Positions 1 through 10,748 of a DNA stretch of 64,000 nt are shown one piece after another. The translations under genes were made by a program, and so were the position numbers. Below the pieces are notes generated by a model. That model ran no database searches. It saw nothing but the letters and a program-made list of their open reading frames with translations, and had not been told where the DNA came from. Within the stretch, counting starts at the first letter, position 1, and each line of letters starts with the position of its first letter. Origin of the DNA: Lactarius indigo (lineage: Eukaryota; Basidiomycota; Agaricomycetes; Russulales; Russulaceae); the NCBI GenBank assembly GCA_025766275.1, contig JAFKAC010000002.1:1488001-1552000 (forward strand), read 5' to 3'.

Positions 1-1173
1 CGGAGGGCATTGCAGCTCTGGCTCGGGCTTCTCGACTTCTTCGGACAGGTACTCTTCTATCGCTGGCTCCTCGACTTCTTCAAACAGGTGCATCGGCCTT
101 GTTGTCCTAGGACGTCCGGCCGTCTCCCGTCTTGCCGCGTTATCAGCCGAGCGTCTCAAGGGCTTGCAGCAATCCCGCGCGAAATGTCTGGACTCATTGC
201 AGTTATAGCAGCGAGCCGAGGCAGGTGGTCTGCGCAGGTCTCGACTCATGTTCATCGCATCAAGATCCATAGGCTCGGGACGATTTGCTGGGGCTGTGGA
301 AGTGAGATAGGGCATAGTGGTCGAGGCAGAGCACGTCGAGGATGAAGATGGAACGCGATACTTTTTAAAGGGCCTCAGGGAGCTCATATTGATCGCTGGC
401 GTTCCTTGAGCCAACTTGTTGAGGCTGTCCCATTGTCTAGCAGCCGAATAATAGACCGCCATGTCTTCCTCAGTGCGAGCCATCAGCTGTAGCGATAACT
501 CCTTCGGGAGCCTCAAGGTGAAGCGGTACTTGCGATCATTGAACATCATCTCAGGGGGAGGAATCTGAGCTTCGATGTCTTCGAAACGACGAGTATACTT
601 GGAAACGCCTCCACAGCAGTTTAGATTCTCAAGACGCGATCTAAGCTCATTAGCGTGAGCGGGATGAGCCCAATGATTCATCATCATTTTCTTCAAGTCG
701 TCCCAGGCTGGAATGCGTCCACCATTCGCAAGCCTCCGGGCATGATACCAAGCAAGCGCAGCCTCTCGAAAGACTTGTGTAGCATATTGAGTCCAGCGTT
801 CTTTCGGTACCTTGCCGGTGTCAAGCGCATCTTCAGCCAAGACTAACCACGCAGCAACGTTCTCATTTGTTTTCCCAGAGAAAGGCTGGACCACCAGTCG
901 TGAAAAGTTCTCCTTAGGCGACGAGGATCACGGTGCGGCCATAGGGGCAGTAATGGTTAGGTTGGCGTGGGTAAACGCAGTTTCTATTGACCTCTGAAAC
1001 TGCTGAGAAGTGACTATATTACTCTCCACGGCCTGAATCTGCCGCTCGAAACCGTGGAATATCATTTGTAAAGCTTGAAATACTTCCGGTGTTACTCCCT
1101 GCTGCAGAACGTCAAGTGGAGACATTCCCAGTCCCCCTCCCTGTCCTGCCGGGACGTTTGCGTCGGGTTCCAT
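1..1173 (-). pseudogene. Gag polyprotein of a Ty3/gypsy-type LTR retrotransposon, 3' part outside the window
   Basis: Read on the minus strand, an ATG at 1173 opens a frame that stays open to the left edge except for one TGA near 930. It carries a Retrotrans_gag-like block around 730-850 (motif AAWLVLAEDAL, then FREAALAWYHARR), a PMDLDAMNMSRDL segment, and near 165-210 a retroviral-type zinc knuckle CYNCNESRHFARDC, which fits CX2CX4HX4C exactly. Gag packages element RNA into virus-like particles. Protease, reverse transcriptase and integrase would lie left of position 1 and cannot be judged. The single stop could be a CGA to TGA change, the signature of CpG deamination, so the copy is probably dead unless the stop is read through or a sequence error. 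Family assignment is firm; activity is not. Confidence 0.85.
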
Positions 1174-1224
1174 TGGCGCACTAGTACCGCGGGCCTACTA
1201 GATGGGTTGCGCAACCAAAAATAA

Positions 1225-1711
1225 TGTCGCAACACTCTCGGAGTGCGAATCCCACTGACCAAAAGAAGGTCAGGGTGGCACTATTACAGCGAAATGAGAT
1301 AGTACCTATAGACTTGATACTATTGTTGACGTGCTTCTTCTTTGTTCTGATAACGACTGTGTTCTTGATCGTAAAGTTTCCTACTGAGTGTGAGCTAGGG
1401 TTAGGGTAGCCTCACACTTGATCAAGTGTGATGTCGCCCACCTCCGTGTGACTTTGGATGACTAATGATTTGTGATGGCAGGGAAAATGGGCGAGAGAAT
1501 TCTGTGATTCCAGTCACAAACTTGCTGTTTAAATACATGAGCTACTACGCTTGCGCGTCGCGCTGACACGGCCCTCTCCTATTCCTACAGGAGCATATCT
1601 GAGACATGAGAAGGGAAACAATCTCGGAATACCTATAATACACAGGCTTGCGCGTCGTCTTAATAATATCCGCGAGTCACAGGTTAACGGATGAGTCATG
1701 TGTTCACAACA
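1225..1711 (-). repeat. Long terminal repeat (5' LTR) upstream of the gag at 1-1173
   Basis: The segment upstream of gag starts TGTTGTGAAC and ends GTTGCGACA on the minus strand, giving TG...CA ends with a short inverted match (TGTYG/CRACA) and a length of 487 bp. A TATTTAAA box on the minus strand near 1530 could drive element transcription. A TGG-initiated stretch, TGGTTGCGCAACC, lies about 7 nt inside the LTR toward gag and is compatible with a tRNA primer binding site, though the tRNA is not assigned. The second LTR would be outside the window, so ends are inferred from terminal motifs and not from an LTR pair. Confidence 0.6.
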
Positions 1712-3104
1712 TCCGGAGCCCTTGACGCGCCTCGTTTAGGAACGTGCATTACGCCACTGCAGTCAACGGGGCCCTATTTGACAAGTTTCTGGTCTACTGT
1801 AGCGTTCCCGTCTGCTTTCGGCTTTTGGGCCGGCCCACCTTATGGCTGCATTCGGTCTTATCAGCATGCCTGCTGAGGCATTGCCTTCTAGCTTGTTTCC
1901 TCTGGTTTATCTTTTTTTTTCCGAGGTCTAGGAGTTGTGAGATGGGTTATCGGTATTTCATCCACTCCCCTCCCCGGATGGCATCGTGGTACACTATGGT
2001 CCATGGGCTTCCAATCTGAGGTCACCCCAAACCTCGGCGACTCTTTCGCGCATTGAGTCCATTCCCTCCAGATAGGCGTCACTACGTTCACTTATCAACA
2101 GTGGTGACAACCGATCATTCCGTTTCTTTCTTGCATAGTCGATTGACTTTAAAGAATCAAATGTATGACTCAGAATGTCGACGTCACCTTTGCCATGGTT
2201 CTGCTACGCATACTCTCAACAAGTAGGCTGGTTTGACAAAGTTCTGGATGTTATTCTCGACTTATCGCACTATTGCGATATCCGTTAAGCTCTGTGAAAC
2301 TCGATAGAAATCCTCGTGCATCGAGTCTGGCTTCCTCTCAGTACCCCGATTCGGCTCTTTTGGGTAGTTGCATTAGGATGGCACTGCGGTGTCAGTACTG
2401 TTCAGTCGTTGGGTGCTGTGCGTGTCCACAGTTGCCCATAAAATAGGCTCTGGGATGTACGCGTGCACCTCATGCCAGTGCTTGAGATCGCTTGTTGGTC
2501 GTTCGTGTTCGCAGTCGCAGGAATTTCAATCCCTCTCAGAGTGCATGCCTGAGCACTAATTCGGCAGGGTTTTTTAATTTTATTTTCAAATCTATTAGAG
2601 TGCGCCTTGGGGTGCATGGCCTTATGTGGTACCTTAACCTCTATGTACTATTTTTCAGCAGGGTTATAGCCTATGGGGACGCCTAGTCACACAGCAGCTC
2701 GTGGGCTAATTTGTAGAACTATATTATCTCTCAGAGACTGACGAAGATTTCATTCACAAGCCAACACACCTAGGGAAATGCCTTTTGGATATTGCTAACA
2801 TACAGCATCATTCAGTATGTTTCTCGTGGTGTTGACTTCTTTTTCCAGTCCTTCTAGCAGTCCAGTATAATTTTCTCCTCTGGTTTGCTAATATAAGTCG
2901 GAATGCGCCGTTCGCAATGGAAATAACGCCTCCAGGGTGTCTTCGAAGATTTTGGCGCAATGTAGGAATCAGATAGAAGTATCCCGCAGATGTGAGGTTC
3001 ACTAGTTGATTGAAAACACTCTACGATTAAGCCGAAGAACCATCCCCACGTGGGAGAAAAATCAGAGAAATAAATGTGTGAAGGAGGCCTCCGAGGCGCA
3101 CGTG
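1712..3104. other. No gene recognised
   Basis: Between the LTR and the tRNA gene there are only short unrelated open frames without family motifs, conserved introns or codon bias like the flanking genes. The stretch is AT-richer than the genes to the right. I see nothing that can be named. Confidence 0.5.
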
Positions 3105-3115
3105 AAAAAAAAAAA
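3105..3115 (-). terminator. RNA polymerase III terminator of the tRNA-Ala gene
   Basis: A run of 11 A on the plus strand is an 11-T run on the minus strand, beginning 2 nt after the tRNA discriminator base. T runs of this kind end Pol III transcription. Confidence 0.85.
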
Positions 3116-3117
3116 CG

Positions 3118-3218
3118 TGGACGAAGTGGGGTTTGAACCCACGACCTCATGCAACGGGGCTCACAATGAGACATCATGAACATGCGAAGCAAGCGCGCTA
3201 CCACTGTGCCATCCGCCC
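3118..3218 (-). tRNA. tRNA-Ala (anticodon CGC) with a 29-nt intron
   Basis: The minus strand folds as a complete tRNA. The acceptor stem is GGGCGGA/TTCGTCC with the G3:U70 wobble that identifies alanine tRNA, and the discriminator is A73. The D arm loop is AGTGGTA, the anticodon loop TTCGCAT and the T arm GTGGG-TTCAAAC-CCCAC. The anticodon CGC would read GCG codons. Exon 1 is 3218-3183, an intron at 3182-3154 sits one base 3' of the anticodon as in nuclear tRNA introns, and exon 2 is 3153-3118. The anticodon stem has one T-T mismatch (28/42) and the D stem one A-C, so the gene is slightly weakened or carries a sequence error. CCA is not encoded. Confidence 0.92.
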
Positions 3219-3439
3219 ACTGGCAACTGTTGTAGTTGTGAAAAATACGTACGGGCGCTACTGGGATGAGGTCTCAGCTTGCAGGGCAGCCCGTGAATTG
3301 TTATGCAACGAAAAATCCCTAGGTATTAATATCACCTACAATCCTCCAGATACAGCGTGAGCCCTATTAAGAGGTCCGGGATTGGAATTGGAACGTAGGG
3401 ACCGCGGTCGTTGCACCGGTCTATGTGAATGGGTCGCTG

Positions 3440-4524
3440 ATGTGTGGGATGGTGAGCCGAGTGGGGATCAAGGGAAGACCAAGTTATAATCGGGGACTCA
3501 GAATTGACACATATTCAGATACGATGGATCTAATTATGCATTTCCTGACCCTGTTTTTCTTATTGGTGTGCGAGCTAGGTGAGCGAGGAGATTATGAGGA
3601 CGTCTCGGCAAAATCCGCCAAATCTTGTCACCACCTCACATCCTCTCTACAGCGACCACAGATGCGACTCAACTTGACCTTGAACAATTTTGAGGACATC
3701 CTCCGCCAAGTTCCTGCAACCATATCTTTCTCCGTCACGACGAGCGATTCTTCTAGGCTTATCTTTCTAGTCCTGCTCTGCTTCACAGCGCTCGCCGTTT
3801 CGCTGCTTCTTTTCCGGTGCTTCGTTCGCAACCCTGGCTCTTCTGGGACGCCTCCGGAGTTCTCAGTTCTTCAGAAGATTCTGGTTCCCACTTCTTCTCG
3901 CTGGGGTCTTTCCTCACGGCAGTTGGTAGCCCGCTCTCGGATCTCATCTCACCGAACTATCTGGCTCTCCCTGGATGCTCTAGTTCACTGTATAATATCC
4001 GGAGACGTCGAGCTCCGTCACCCACCACGGGACCTCCCCGACCTCCTGCGTTCGAGTGTACTTGTTGATGGCTGGGGTGTACGCTTATATGTGGATTTAT
4101 TCCATCGGTTCCACGCCATCCTATGGACAACCCTAACAAGATTCTTCGATGTGAGTCACGAGAGGGCACGTTTTAGCGACTACTAATACCTCGAAAGCCT
4201 GGGATGCCGTTAGGTAGTTATATGCGCGTGGTTCCACAATATTTACAATGCTACACTCTTTTTTTTTGCTTGTAGCCACTGTGCAATCTGCGTATGGTCA
4301 TAGCCTCGACTTTTTCGATCTTGACTTTGTCCCCCACCGGAAGCTGCAGGTCGTCATTCGCCACCTCACGTCCTCAATTAAGCAAGGTGTCACTACTTCA
4401 CTCCTTCTCACAACAAAGGCACAAGGGTTGTCGATGTTTGATCCACGCTTCACGATTGCTGCGCTTTTCTTTCGGCCTCCTAGGACCACGTTGCCGTTCA
4501 CAACATCACTTTCGACCGTTTTAA
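3440..4524 (+). CDS. Possible hypothetical protein with one membrane segment; weakly supported
   Basis: A frame of about 240 codons from the ATG at 3440 runs to a consensus donor (GTGAGT) at 4151. A pyrimidine-rich acceptor (TTTTTTTTGCTTGTAG) ends at 4275, and the frame would continue to a stop near 4522. Near residue 108 there is a hydrophobic run, LIFLVLLCFTALAVSLLLF, that could span a membrane. I recognise no family, codon use is not clearly like the neighbours, and a second open frame (4248-4769) offers a different exon 2. It may be a lineage-specific gene, a decayed one or chance. Confidence 0.2.
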
Positions 4525-4875
4525 CCTTACTCGGCTCGCACGACGGCGATATCTCCGTTCTTAGCGTTGACAATATCTCCGTACGATACGCCGAGTCACT
4601 ATCTGGCGCTGCAAATACCCTTTGCAACGACAGTGATATCCGTGGGAAGTTTATTTTGCGGAACAGTTTAGTAGGATGGCGTAGGGAATGCTTACACGGT
4701 GATTGGGAGGCGGCGTTGTTGAAGGCAGGGTTGTTGGTGAAATGGAAGATTACTTTTAGGAAGAATTAGCAGGTTGTTGTGTAACCAGTCATACGCAGTC
4801 ACTTTTTGCCCCTTATGGATGACTTAAGCCCGCTAACACGCACTCCCTTACGTTCGTCGTCCCTCCCCCGGCGCC

Positions 4876-7800
4876 ATGTCCTCCCCACCGAATAGTCGTC
4901 GTCTTTCGCGCTCAGCAACCCAGTCTATCTACGCCCCCACCGCCAGTTCTCGCCCCTTCCTCAACATGCTCAACCCACTGGGCCGCGCGTACCAGGGCTA
5001 CACAGTCGCCAACCAATCTGTCCTCGAGGAGCCTGAAGAGGACAACGACGGCGCTGCATCCCCCAGAAACGACGACATCGACTTGGAGGCGCAGGCCCAC
5101 CTCACCCCAACAACCAAGACCTCCGTTTCCGCGCCGCGCGTTCCACGAGGTGGCACAGACGCAAGCATCCTCCGACCGAACGTCCGCGAGGACGATCGCA
5201 TCCAAGAGGAGTCAGAATCAGACGGAGAAGTCCCGCAGAGCCTCCTGATCGAGTCCCCCGCTGTTCACCGCGCGCCCCTGTCGCGTAAAGGCCGGCCACG
5301 CGAGGTGCGTTACGCCTCACAGACCGCTGCGCCCGCAGACCCTCCGCGGATATCCGTTCCCCCACGCCCATCGGAGATCGGCGCAGAAGTCCCGCCGCCT
5401 CGCCGCTCATCCGCGCCCACGCCGCCTAATCCGAAGCGCGGGCTGGATGCGTACGAACGCGCGCTGTGGAACTGGGTGAACGTGTACAACCTCGACGCCT
5501 TTCTCCAGGAGGTTTATCTCTATTATCACGGGAAGGGAATATACTCCATTGCGCTCAAGCGAGGGTTGAACCTTCTGTAGGTGTTCCTTTGCGCATCGGA
5601 GAAAGTACGCTAATGGCGAGCCCAGCACAGTCGGGTTTGTCATTGGCTTCTCGACATTCTTGCTCCGCTGCGTCGATTACTTCGCGCGTCCGCTCTGACC
5701 AGGTCACACGACTATCCGATATCGTTGTCGAGCGCTGCGTTTCTCGGTATGCTCTCCCCCACATATCTGTACCACTCGATTATATTTCTTTTTTCGCAGA
5801 TTCTCGGGATTCACACTGCTCTTCTTCCTCCTATTCTGTGCTTTCTATGTGTGGCAGATCGCCTTGTTTGTCTTGAGCGTAATGCGGCTCGTGGACATGT
5901 ACCGTTTCTATACCTACCTCCTTCAGATACCAGACGTGCGCGTTTCATCTATGTACCCCCGTTCATCTCCCAACATCTCCTGTAGGAAGACATCCAGACT
6001 ATATCGTGGCCCGAAGTCGTTCGCCGCATCGGAGCCATCCGCAACTCCAATCCACTCACAGAGTTATCCTCGTCATCTTCGCGACCTCGCGCTAGCGAAG
6101 GTGCCAAACTAGATGCGCATGACATCGCCAACCGTATCATGCGGCAAGAAAACTTCCTCATCTCGCTTTTCAACAAAGAGTTACTCGATTTACGCGTACC
6201 CCTCCCAAATGGGTGGCCCACTGAAGAGGGCAAGGGTCGCACGCTCACGCGTTCCCTTGAATGGAATCTACAATTCTGTCTGATGGAATACCTTTTTGAC
6301 AGGAGAGGCCAAGTGAGGAAGGTGTTCCTTGAAGAGCAAAAACCGAGCAGCGTTAATAGATGGGTGCATAAAGCGCAACGACCTTTGACATTCCCCAAGC
6401 TTACACGCGTGTATAGGCTCAGACGGCGTTTTCATCTTTATGGGTATCTTGAATGCGATTTTCGCACCATTCATCGTGGTCTACTTGCTTATGTACTCAT
6501 TCTTCCGATATTTCGAAGTACGAGTTTCTCCCGTCGTTGCGGGGCGATTCTAATCACAAATGTAGGAGTCGTACAAGAATCCGTCTGCGATCAGCGGCCG
6601 CGCATACACCCCCTTTGCCCATTGGAAGTTCCGCGAATTCAACGAACTACCACATCTCTTCGAACGACGTACTCAAGGAATCATACCCTATCGCCAACAT
6701 GTACATGGGTCAGTTCCCCAACGAAAAGCTGGCAATCGCCATGAAGTCAGTTCTTACTATAAACACTCCATACGCGTTAATCTGACACGATTGTCAGGTT
6801 CCTGGCCTTTATAGCTGGATCCTTTGCTGCTGTCCTCTTGCTCGCCACCGTCATTGAACCCGAACTCTTTATTCCATCTCGAGATCACACCCCATCGAAC
6901 AGGTCCTTTTCTATCTTTCTGTCTTTGGTGGTATTCTCGCCGTCGCGCGGGGCATGATCCCAGAGGAGAACTAGAGTATTCGATTCAGAGGTCCTCATGG
7001 AGGCGCTCGTCCAGTACACCCACTACCTTCCCGATGAGTGGCGCGCACAGCTCCACGCTAAGACGGTACACACCCAATTTGGCGAGCTGTTCCAGATGAA
7101 GGTGGTCACATTCGTGACGGAGCTCACCAGCGTCGTGCTGACACCGTTCATTCTCTGGTTCGCGCTGCCTCCGTGCGCGCCCGCAATCGTCGACTTTTTC
7201 CGCGAATTTACCGTCCACGTCGATGGGCTCGGGTACGTTTGCAGTTTTGCCGTGTTTGACTTCCAGCGACATGGCAACGTCAAGGTGCGTCGTTCCTTCC
7301 CCAGTCCCGTGTTACCTGACTTACAATAAACTCAAACATTTAGTTCGGCGCACCAACGAATGTGTCAGACGCCCGGCTGATGTCCAACTGACGGAAAGAT
7401 GGAAAAGTCCTTCGTCTCGTTCAAAGCCTGCGCACCCGGAAGTGGATGCCCTGCAGATCCAACAGGCTCACTCTACCTCTCGCGCATCGCAGGACCTTTC
7501 CGCACGCCGCGCCGCGGACGACCACACCCCTCGCCCTAGCGCCTGCGAGCATCGTCATCCCCCCCGCGGACCGTGCGCAGGAGTACGAGCGCGCGTTACA
7601 GGAGTCACGGAGCGCGGCGGTACGACGCCGCGGCGGGTCTGGATTTGGCACGGCGTCGAAGATGCTCGGGCAGTCGGGGACGATGGCGACGTCGGTGTAC
7701 CAGTTGGGCATGGCGGAGAGCATCGCACTGGGCGACTCGGACGGCTCCGTCGCGCACGCGCAGCTGCAAGCTCCCTCTCAAGGCGCCAACGTGGCGGCCA

Positions 7801-8057
7801 CGGCGGCCCACGGGCACATGTCAATACCGAGTGGCAGCGGCGAGCTCGCGGCGGACTCGGAGGGCGACGTGCGTAGTGGGCTGGGAGAATCGTATGTTGA
7901 TGGCGCGAGGAGACATGCGCGCGGAGGGCTTGGGCGGTCGACCCAGGAGGAGGAGGACGATGGGCTGGGTGCGGACGGAGGTGTGCTTGGGCTCCTTGCA
8001 CAGATCTATAACGGGACTGCGGGCGGGGGGCCGCGCGGCGTGCTACAACAGCGCTGA
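4876..8057 (+). CDS. ATG9: Autophagy-related protein 9 (phospholipid scramblase of the phagophore)
   Basis: ATG9 is the multispanning membrane protein on vesicles that seed autophagosomes; it scrambles lipids between leaflets. From the ATG at 4876 a disordered acidic N-terminus of about 190 residues leads into the conserved core: ALWNWVNVYNLDAFLQEVY, then GFVIGFSTFLLRCVDY after an intron at 5577-5625, LSDIVVERCVSR, LFNKELLDLRVPLP, HWKFREFNELPHLFERR, FLAFIAGSFAAVLLLA, VARGMIPEEN, YTHYLPDEW, TPFILWF and FREFTVHVDGLGYVCSFAV. The C-terminus is low-complexity and stops at 8057. At least six +1 frame breaks interrupt the core (about 5696, 6433, 6677, 6872, 6902 and 6973), and one in-frame TAG lies near 6972. 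The conserved residues around each break argue for extra bases in the sequence over long-standing decay. Convergent with the EH-domain gene. Confidence 0.93.
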
Positions 8058-8198
8058 TGTAATCCACTTCGCACCTACATATCTTGCCATTTGCTTCACA
8101 AACGAGTATGCGTTCACTAGAGCAGGTATATAGTAATGTAGCGACAGCAACCTACCAGGGCGTACAATAGTAACTCTGTAATTCGCGTGACTAATTAA

Positions 8199-9860
8199 TC
8201 AGCGGAGAATCGGGCGTGAAGGTGCCCGCCGCGGCGTCGGGCCTGATCCAGCACCAGCACGACCGAGGACTTGCGCGCGGCGCAGCTCTTCGTCTATCCT
8301 CGTCATCCCCTGCGCAAACGCATCGCGATCGAGCGAGCCCAAGCCTTCGGGGTCGCACTCGTTCCTGAAAACTCCTTTAGTGCCTCCGTCTTTTCGGTGC
8401 AAAGGAAAGAAAAAGAATTCACCAAATGTCCCGCAGGCGCTGCGGCTCGAGGCCCGACTTGAGCCATATCTTGCGCACGAGGCGTCCATCCATGCGGGCA
8501 TCGGGCCCTGGTTCCGTCGCGGGCGCAGGGGGCGTGCTCTGGTCGAGGTCGATGGACAGCCCGCGCCAGCCAGCATTCTGCCGCTTTGCGGGAACCGGTG
8601 GCGGCGGCGGCGGTTTTCGTGGTGCGTGAGCGCGCACGTTCGCGAGGAAAGAGCGCGTCGTACCGGGCGCGGGGGGGCGGTTTCGCCGCCGCCGGCTTCG
8701 ATGTCTTCGACGGGGAGATGGAGGTGCGGGAGGAGATGGAGGTACGAGAGGCAGTCGAGAAGAGCGAGGAGCGGTCAGAGGCGGTCGTGGCTGTGGACTG
8801 GACGGACGTGCGTGCCGAGGGCGGGCGGGAGCGCGGTGGGGGAGGCGGAGGCGGGGTCGTGATGGGTAAGGGAGGGGGCACGCGGCGCGTGCTGGCGAGG
8901 GAGGGTGTGGAGCTGCTGCCGGAGGGTGTGAGTGCCACGATGGGGGAAGTGGCGGACGAGGGGGAGGAGCCTCGCGAAGGCAAGGCTGCTAGCTGCAGAG
9001 CCTCGCTGCTGGCGCTGTGGGAGCTTGGGCGGAAGAGGCGGTGGCGGTGGCTTTGATGGGACGGTGACGCCGGGGTTCCCGGGGGATTTTGGTGGGCGTG
9101 GCGGGAGCGTGATGGGCGGGAGGAAGGACGAGGGTGCAGACACGTTCTCGAAGGACTCGTCGAGGCTTTCGCCGTCTTCAGGTGCTCGCTACCGTCCACT
9201 TCTCGTTCCATAGGAGAACGCATGCAGAGGGCCGACTACGGTAGGGTCGCCCCCGTCGGAGGAGAGAGAGACGGAATGGAAGGATGAGACAGACGAGGCT
9301 GGCGCGTGGCCGTTGCGTCGTATGCCATCTGGCATAGATAGTTTGTCTTTGCTTAGTGTGGGAGGATAAGAATGGTCAGCATCGGGGGGCATGAGCATGT
9401 TAGCAGATGGGGACGTCGACATGATGGTTGGACTCGTTGCAGGGGCAGAGACAGAACGAAGGGAGTTGTACGAAGGCTGGCGCGGAGGTAATGGCGGTGC
9501 TTTGGAGAGTTTTGGTGGCGAACTCTCAAAGCTGATCAGAGGCGCATCTTCGAACGGCTTTGGTGGAGAGTAACCGTTGAGAATGGCGGTAGGAGAGCTA
9601 GCTCGGAGTGGACCATCATCAATGACCCAATCCTTGAGGTCTACGAGAGAGGATCTGTGCCGTAACGATCCTGGAGATGTAGAAGGGGTGTAAACCGTCG
9701 GGACTATGGGAGGGATTGACGGCACCGAGGGTGAGAGTGGGCTGTCGAGGAGGTGCTCGGATTCGGAATGGATGGTGACGGTGTCCAAGACTTGCTTTGA
9801 TGCGCCCATTCCGAGAGCCTCGAAGGCCTTTATCCTAGCTTGGAGAGTTGAGGGTGGCAT
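8199..9860 (-). CDS. EH-domain protein resembling yeast Irs4/Tax4
   Basis: The frame opens with MPPSTLQARIKAFEALG at 9860, followed by a long Ser/Pro-rich disordered region with proline stretches. It ends in a C-terminal EH domain: RYDALF, GWRGLSIDL, RMDGRLVRKIWLKSGLE, RLRDIW, an intron, then NECDPEGLGSLDRDAFAQGM with the EF-hand-like acidic loop, and DEELRRAQ. EH domains bind NPF peptides. The C-terminal position and flanking linker match Irs4/Tax4, which in yeast bind the inositol phosphatase Inp51 and influence PI(4,5)P2, autophagy and silencing; function here is inferred. The frame is broken by +1 shifts near 9018 and 8648, and by an in-frame TAG near 9190. Head-to-head with the ECM15-like gene. 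Confidence 0.8.
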
Positions 9861-9976
9861 CTCTGTCTGTCAGACAGGCGATGTGAGTTGCAGCGAACGT
9901 CGGAATCGAGCCTCAAGGGCACAACCGGACCGACTCAAATAGGCAGCAGCGGACTTCTTTCTTTACCTCACTCACA
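9861..9976. promoter_or_regulatory. Divergent promoter of the EH-domain and ECM15-like genes
   Basis: Only 116 bp separate the two start codons, so one short region must serve both transcripts. No TATA box is obvious. Confidence 0.6.
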
Positions 9977-10620
9977 ATGACTTCCGACACTACCTCAGAG
10001 CTCTTTGCGGTCGCCGGCAGGTACACCGTCCTCGCATTTGTGCATTTCCTAACCAATGTTGTCCAAGACTTCTGCCTTATCCCAATTGGCACAGGTCCTG
10101 ACCCCTCATGTACGCTCGACTGCCCCCTGACTCGCCTGGCTACACCTCGCTTATACCTACAGGTCGCCGAGTACATAGCCGAATGTGCTCGTGTTCTTGA
10201 TAAGTCTGGTCTCAAGTATCAAGTGCGTTTTACTTTCCCAGTGACTAGTCCCTCTGATGTCAGTCTCATACTTCGCCACATGATAGATGCAGTACGCTCT
10301 CAACATTATCATTTACCTCTGACGAGCTCCTGACATCCCATAGTGGCTATGGGACCTAATATAGGTGCATTTCATTGGTATCTCGTTGTGTGTCACCGGG
10401 CTGACACGTGGAAGAGGGCCCATGGTCCGCCGTCTCTCAGGCCATACATGACTGCCACGCTGCTGTTCACGCAAAAGGAGCACCACGCGTCGCTACCGAC
10501 ATCCGCATTGGCACACGTTCTCGGCCGCGATCGGATGCCATCCCCGATGAAGGTGAGAATGAACGCAAACTCCGTCGCGTAGGGGACATCCTAGGCAAGG
10601 GCCGTGTCGGCTCAGCCTGA
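9977..10620 (+). CDS. UPF0045/MTH1187-family small protein (Ecm15-like)
   Basis: The ATG at 9977 begins a protein with FCLIPIGTG, VAEYIAECARVLDKSGLKYQ, GYGT, EEGPWSAVSQAIHDCHAAV, APRVATDIRIGTR and DEGENERKLRRVGDILGK. This is the order seen in the UPF0045 family (yeast Ecm15, bacterial thiamine-binding relatives), which are small ferredoxin-like-fold proteins of about 100-110 residues. Biochemical role in fungi is not established. At least three introns are needed. The donor near 10109 only works if one T is removed, and the small exon around 10345-10360 has poor boundaries, so the model is approximate. Convergent with the methyltransferase, 128 bp between the stops. Confidence 0.75.
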
Positions 10621-10748
10621 AAAATCAACTCTAGAGTTGTCCGCTGTAACCAACTGTAACTACTTATGTGTGTTGTGTGTATACAGGCTTTCCGTGTCCT
10701 ATTGGGTACAAAACCATGAAATCTATGAAAATTGATTCCTGACATTTC

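Noticed and set aside
1392..1408. TTAGGG-like doublet (CTAGGGTTAGGGTA) inside the LTR
   Set aside because: Only two units, far too short for telomere repeats and fully within an LTR.
5687..5701. A 15-nt GT...AG stretch in ATG9 that might be a mini-intron
   Set aside because: Too short to splice, and removing it does not restore the frame; one extra base explains the break.
7421..8067. Several overlapping Arg/Pro-rich frames on both strands
   Set aside because: Shadows of the GC-rich C-terminal end of ATG9.
8303..9223. Long minus-strand frame of 306 codons overlapping the EH gene
   Set aside because: Only its middle part matches the EH protein; the ends run in the wrong frame past +1 shifts, so it is not a separate gene.
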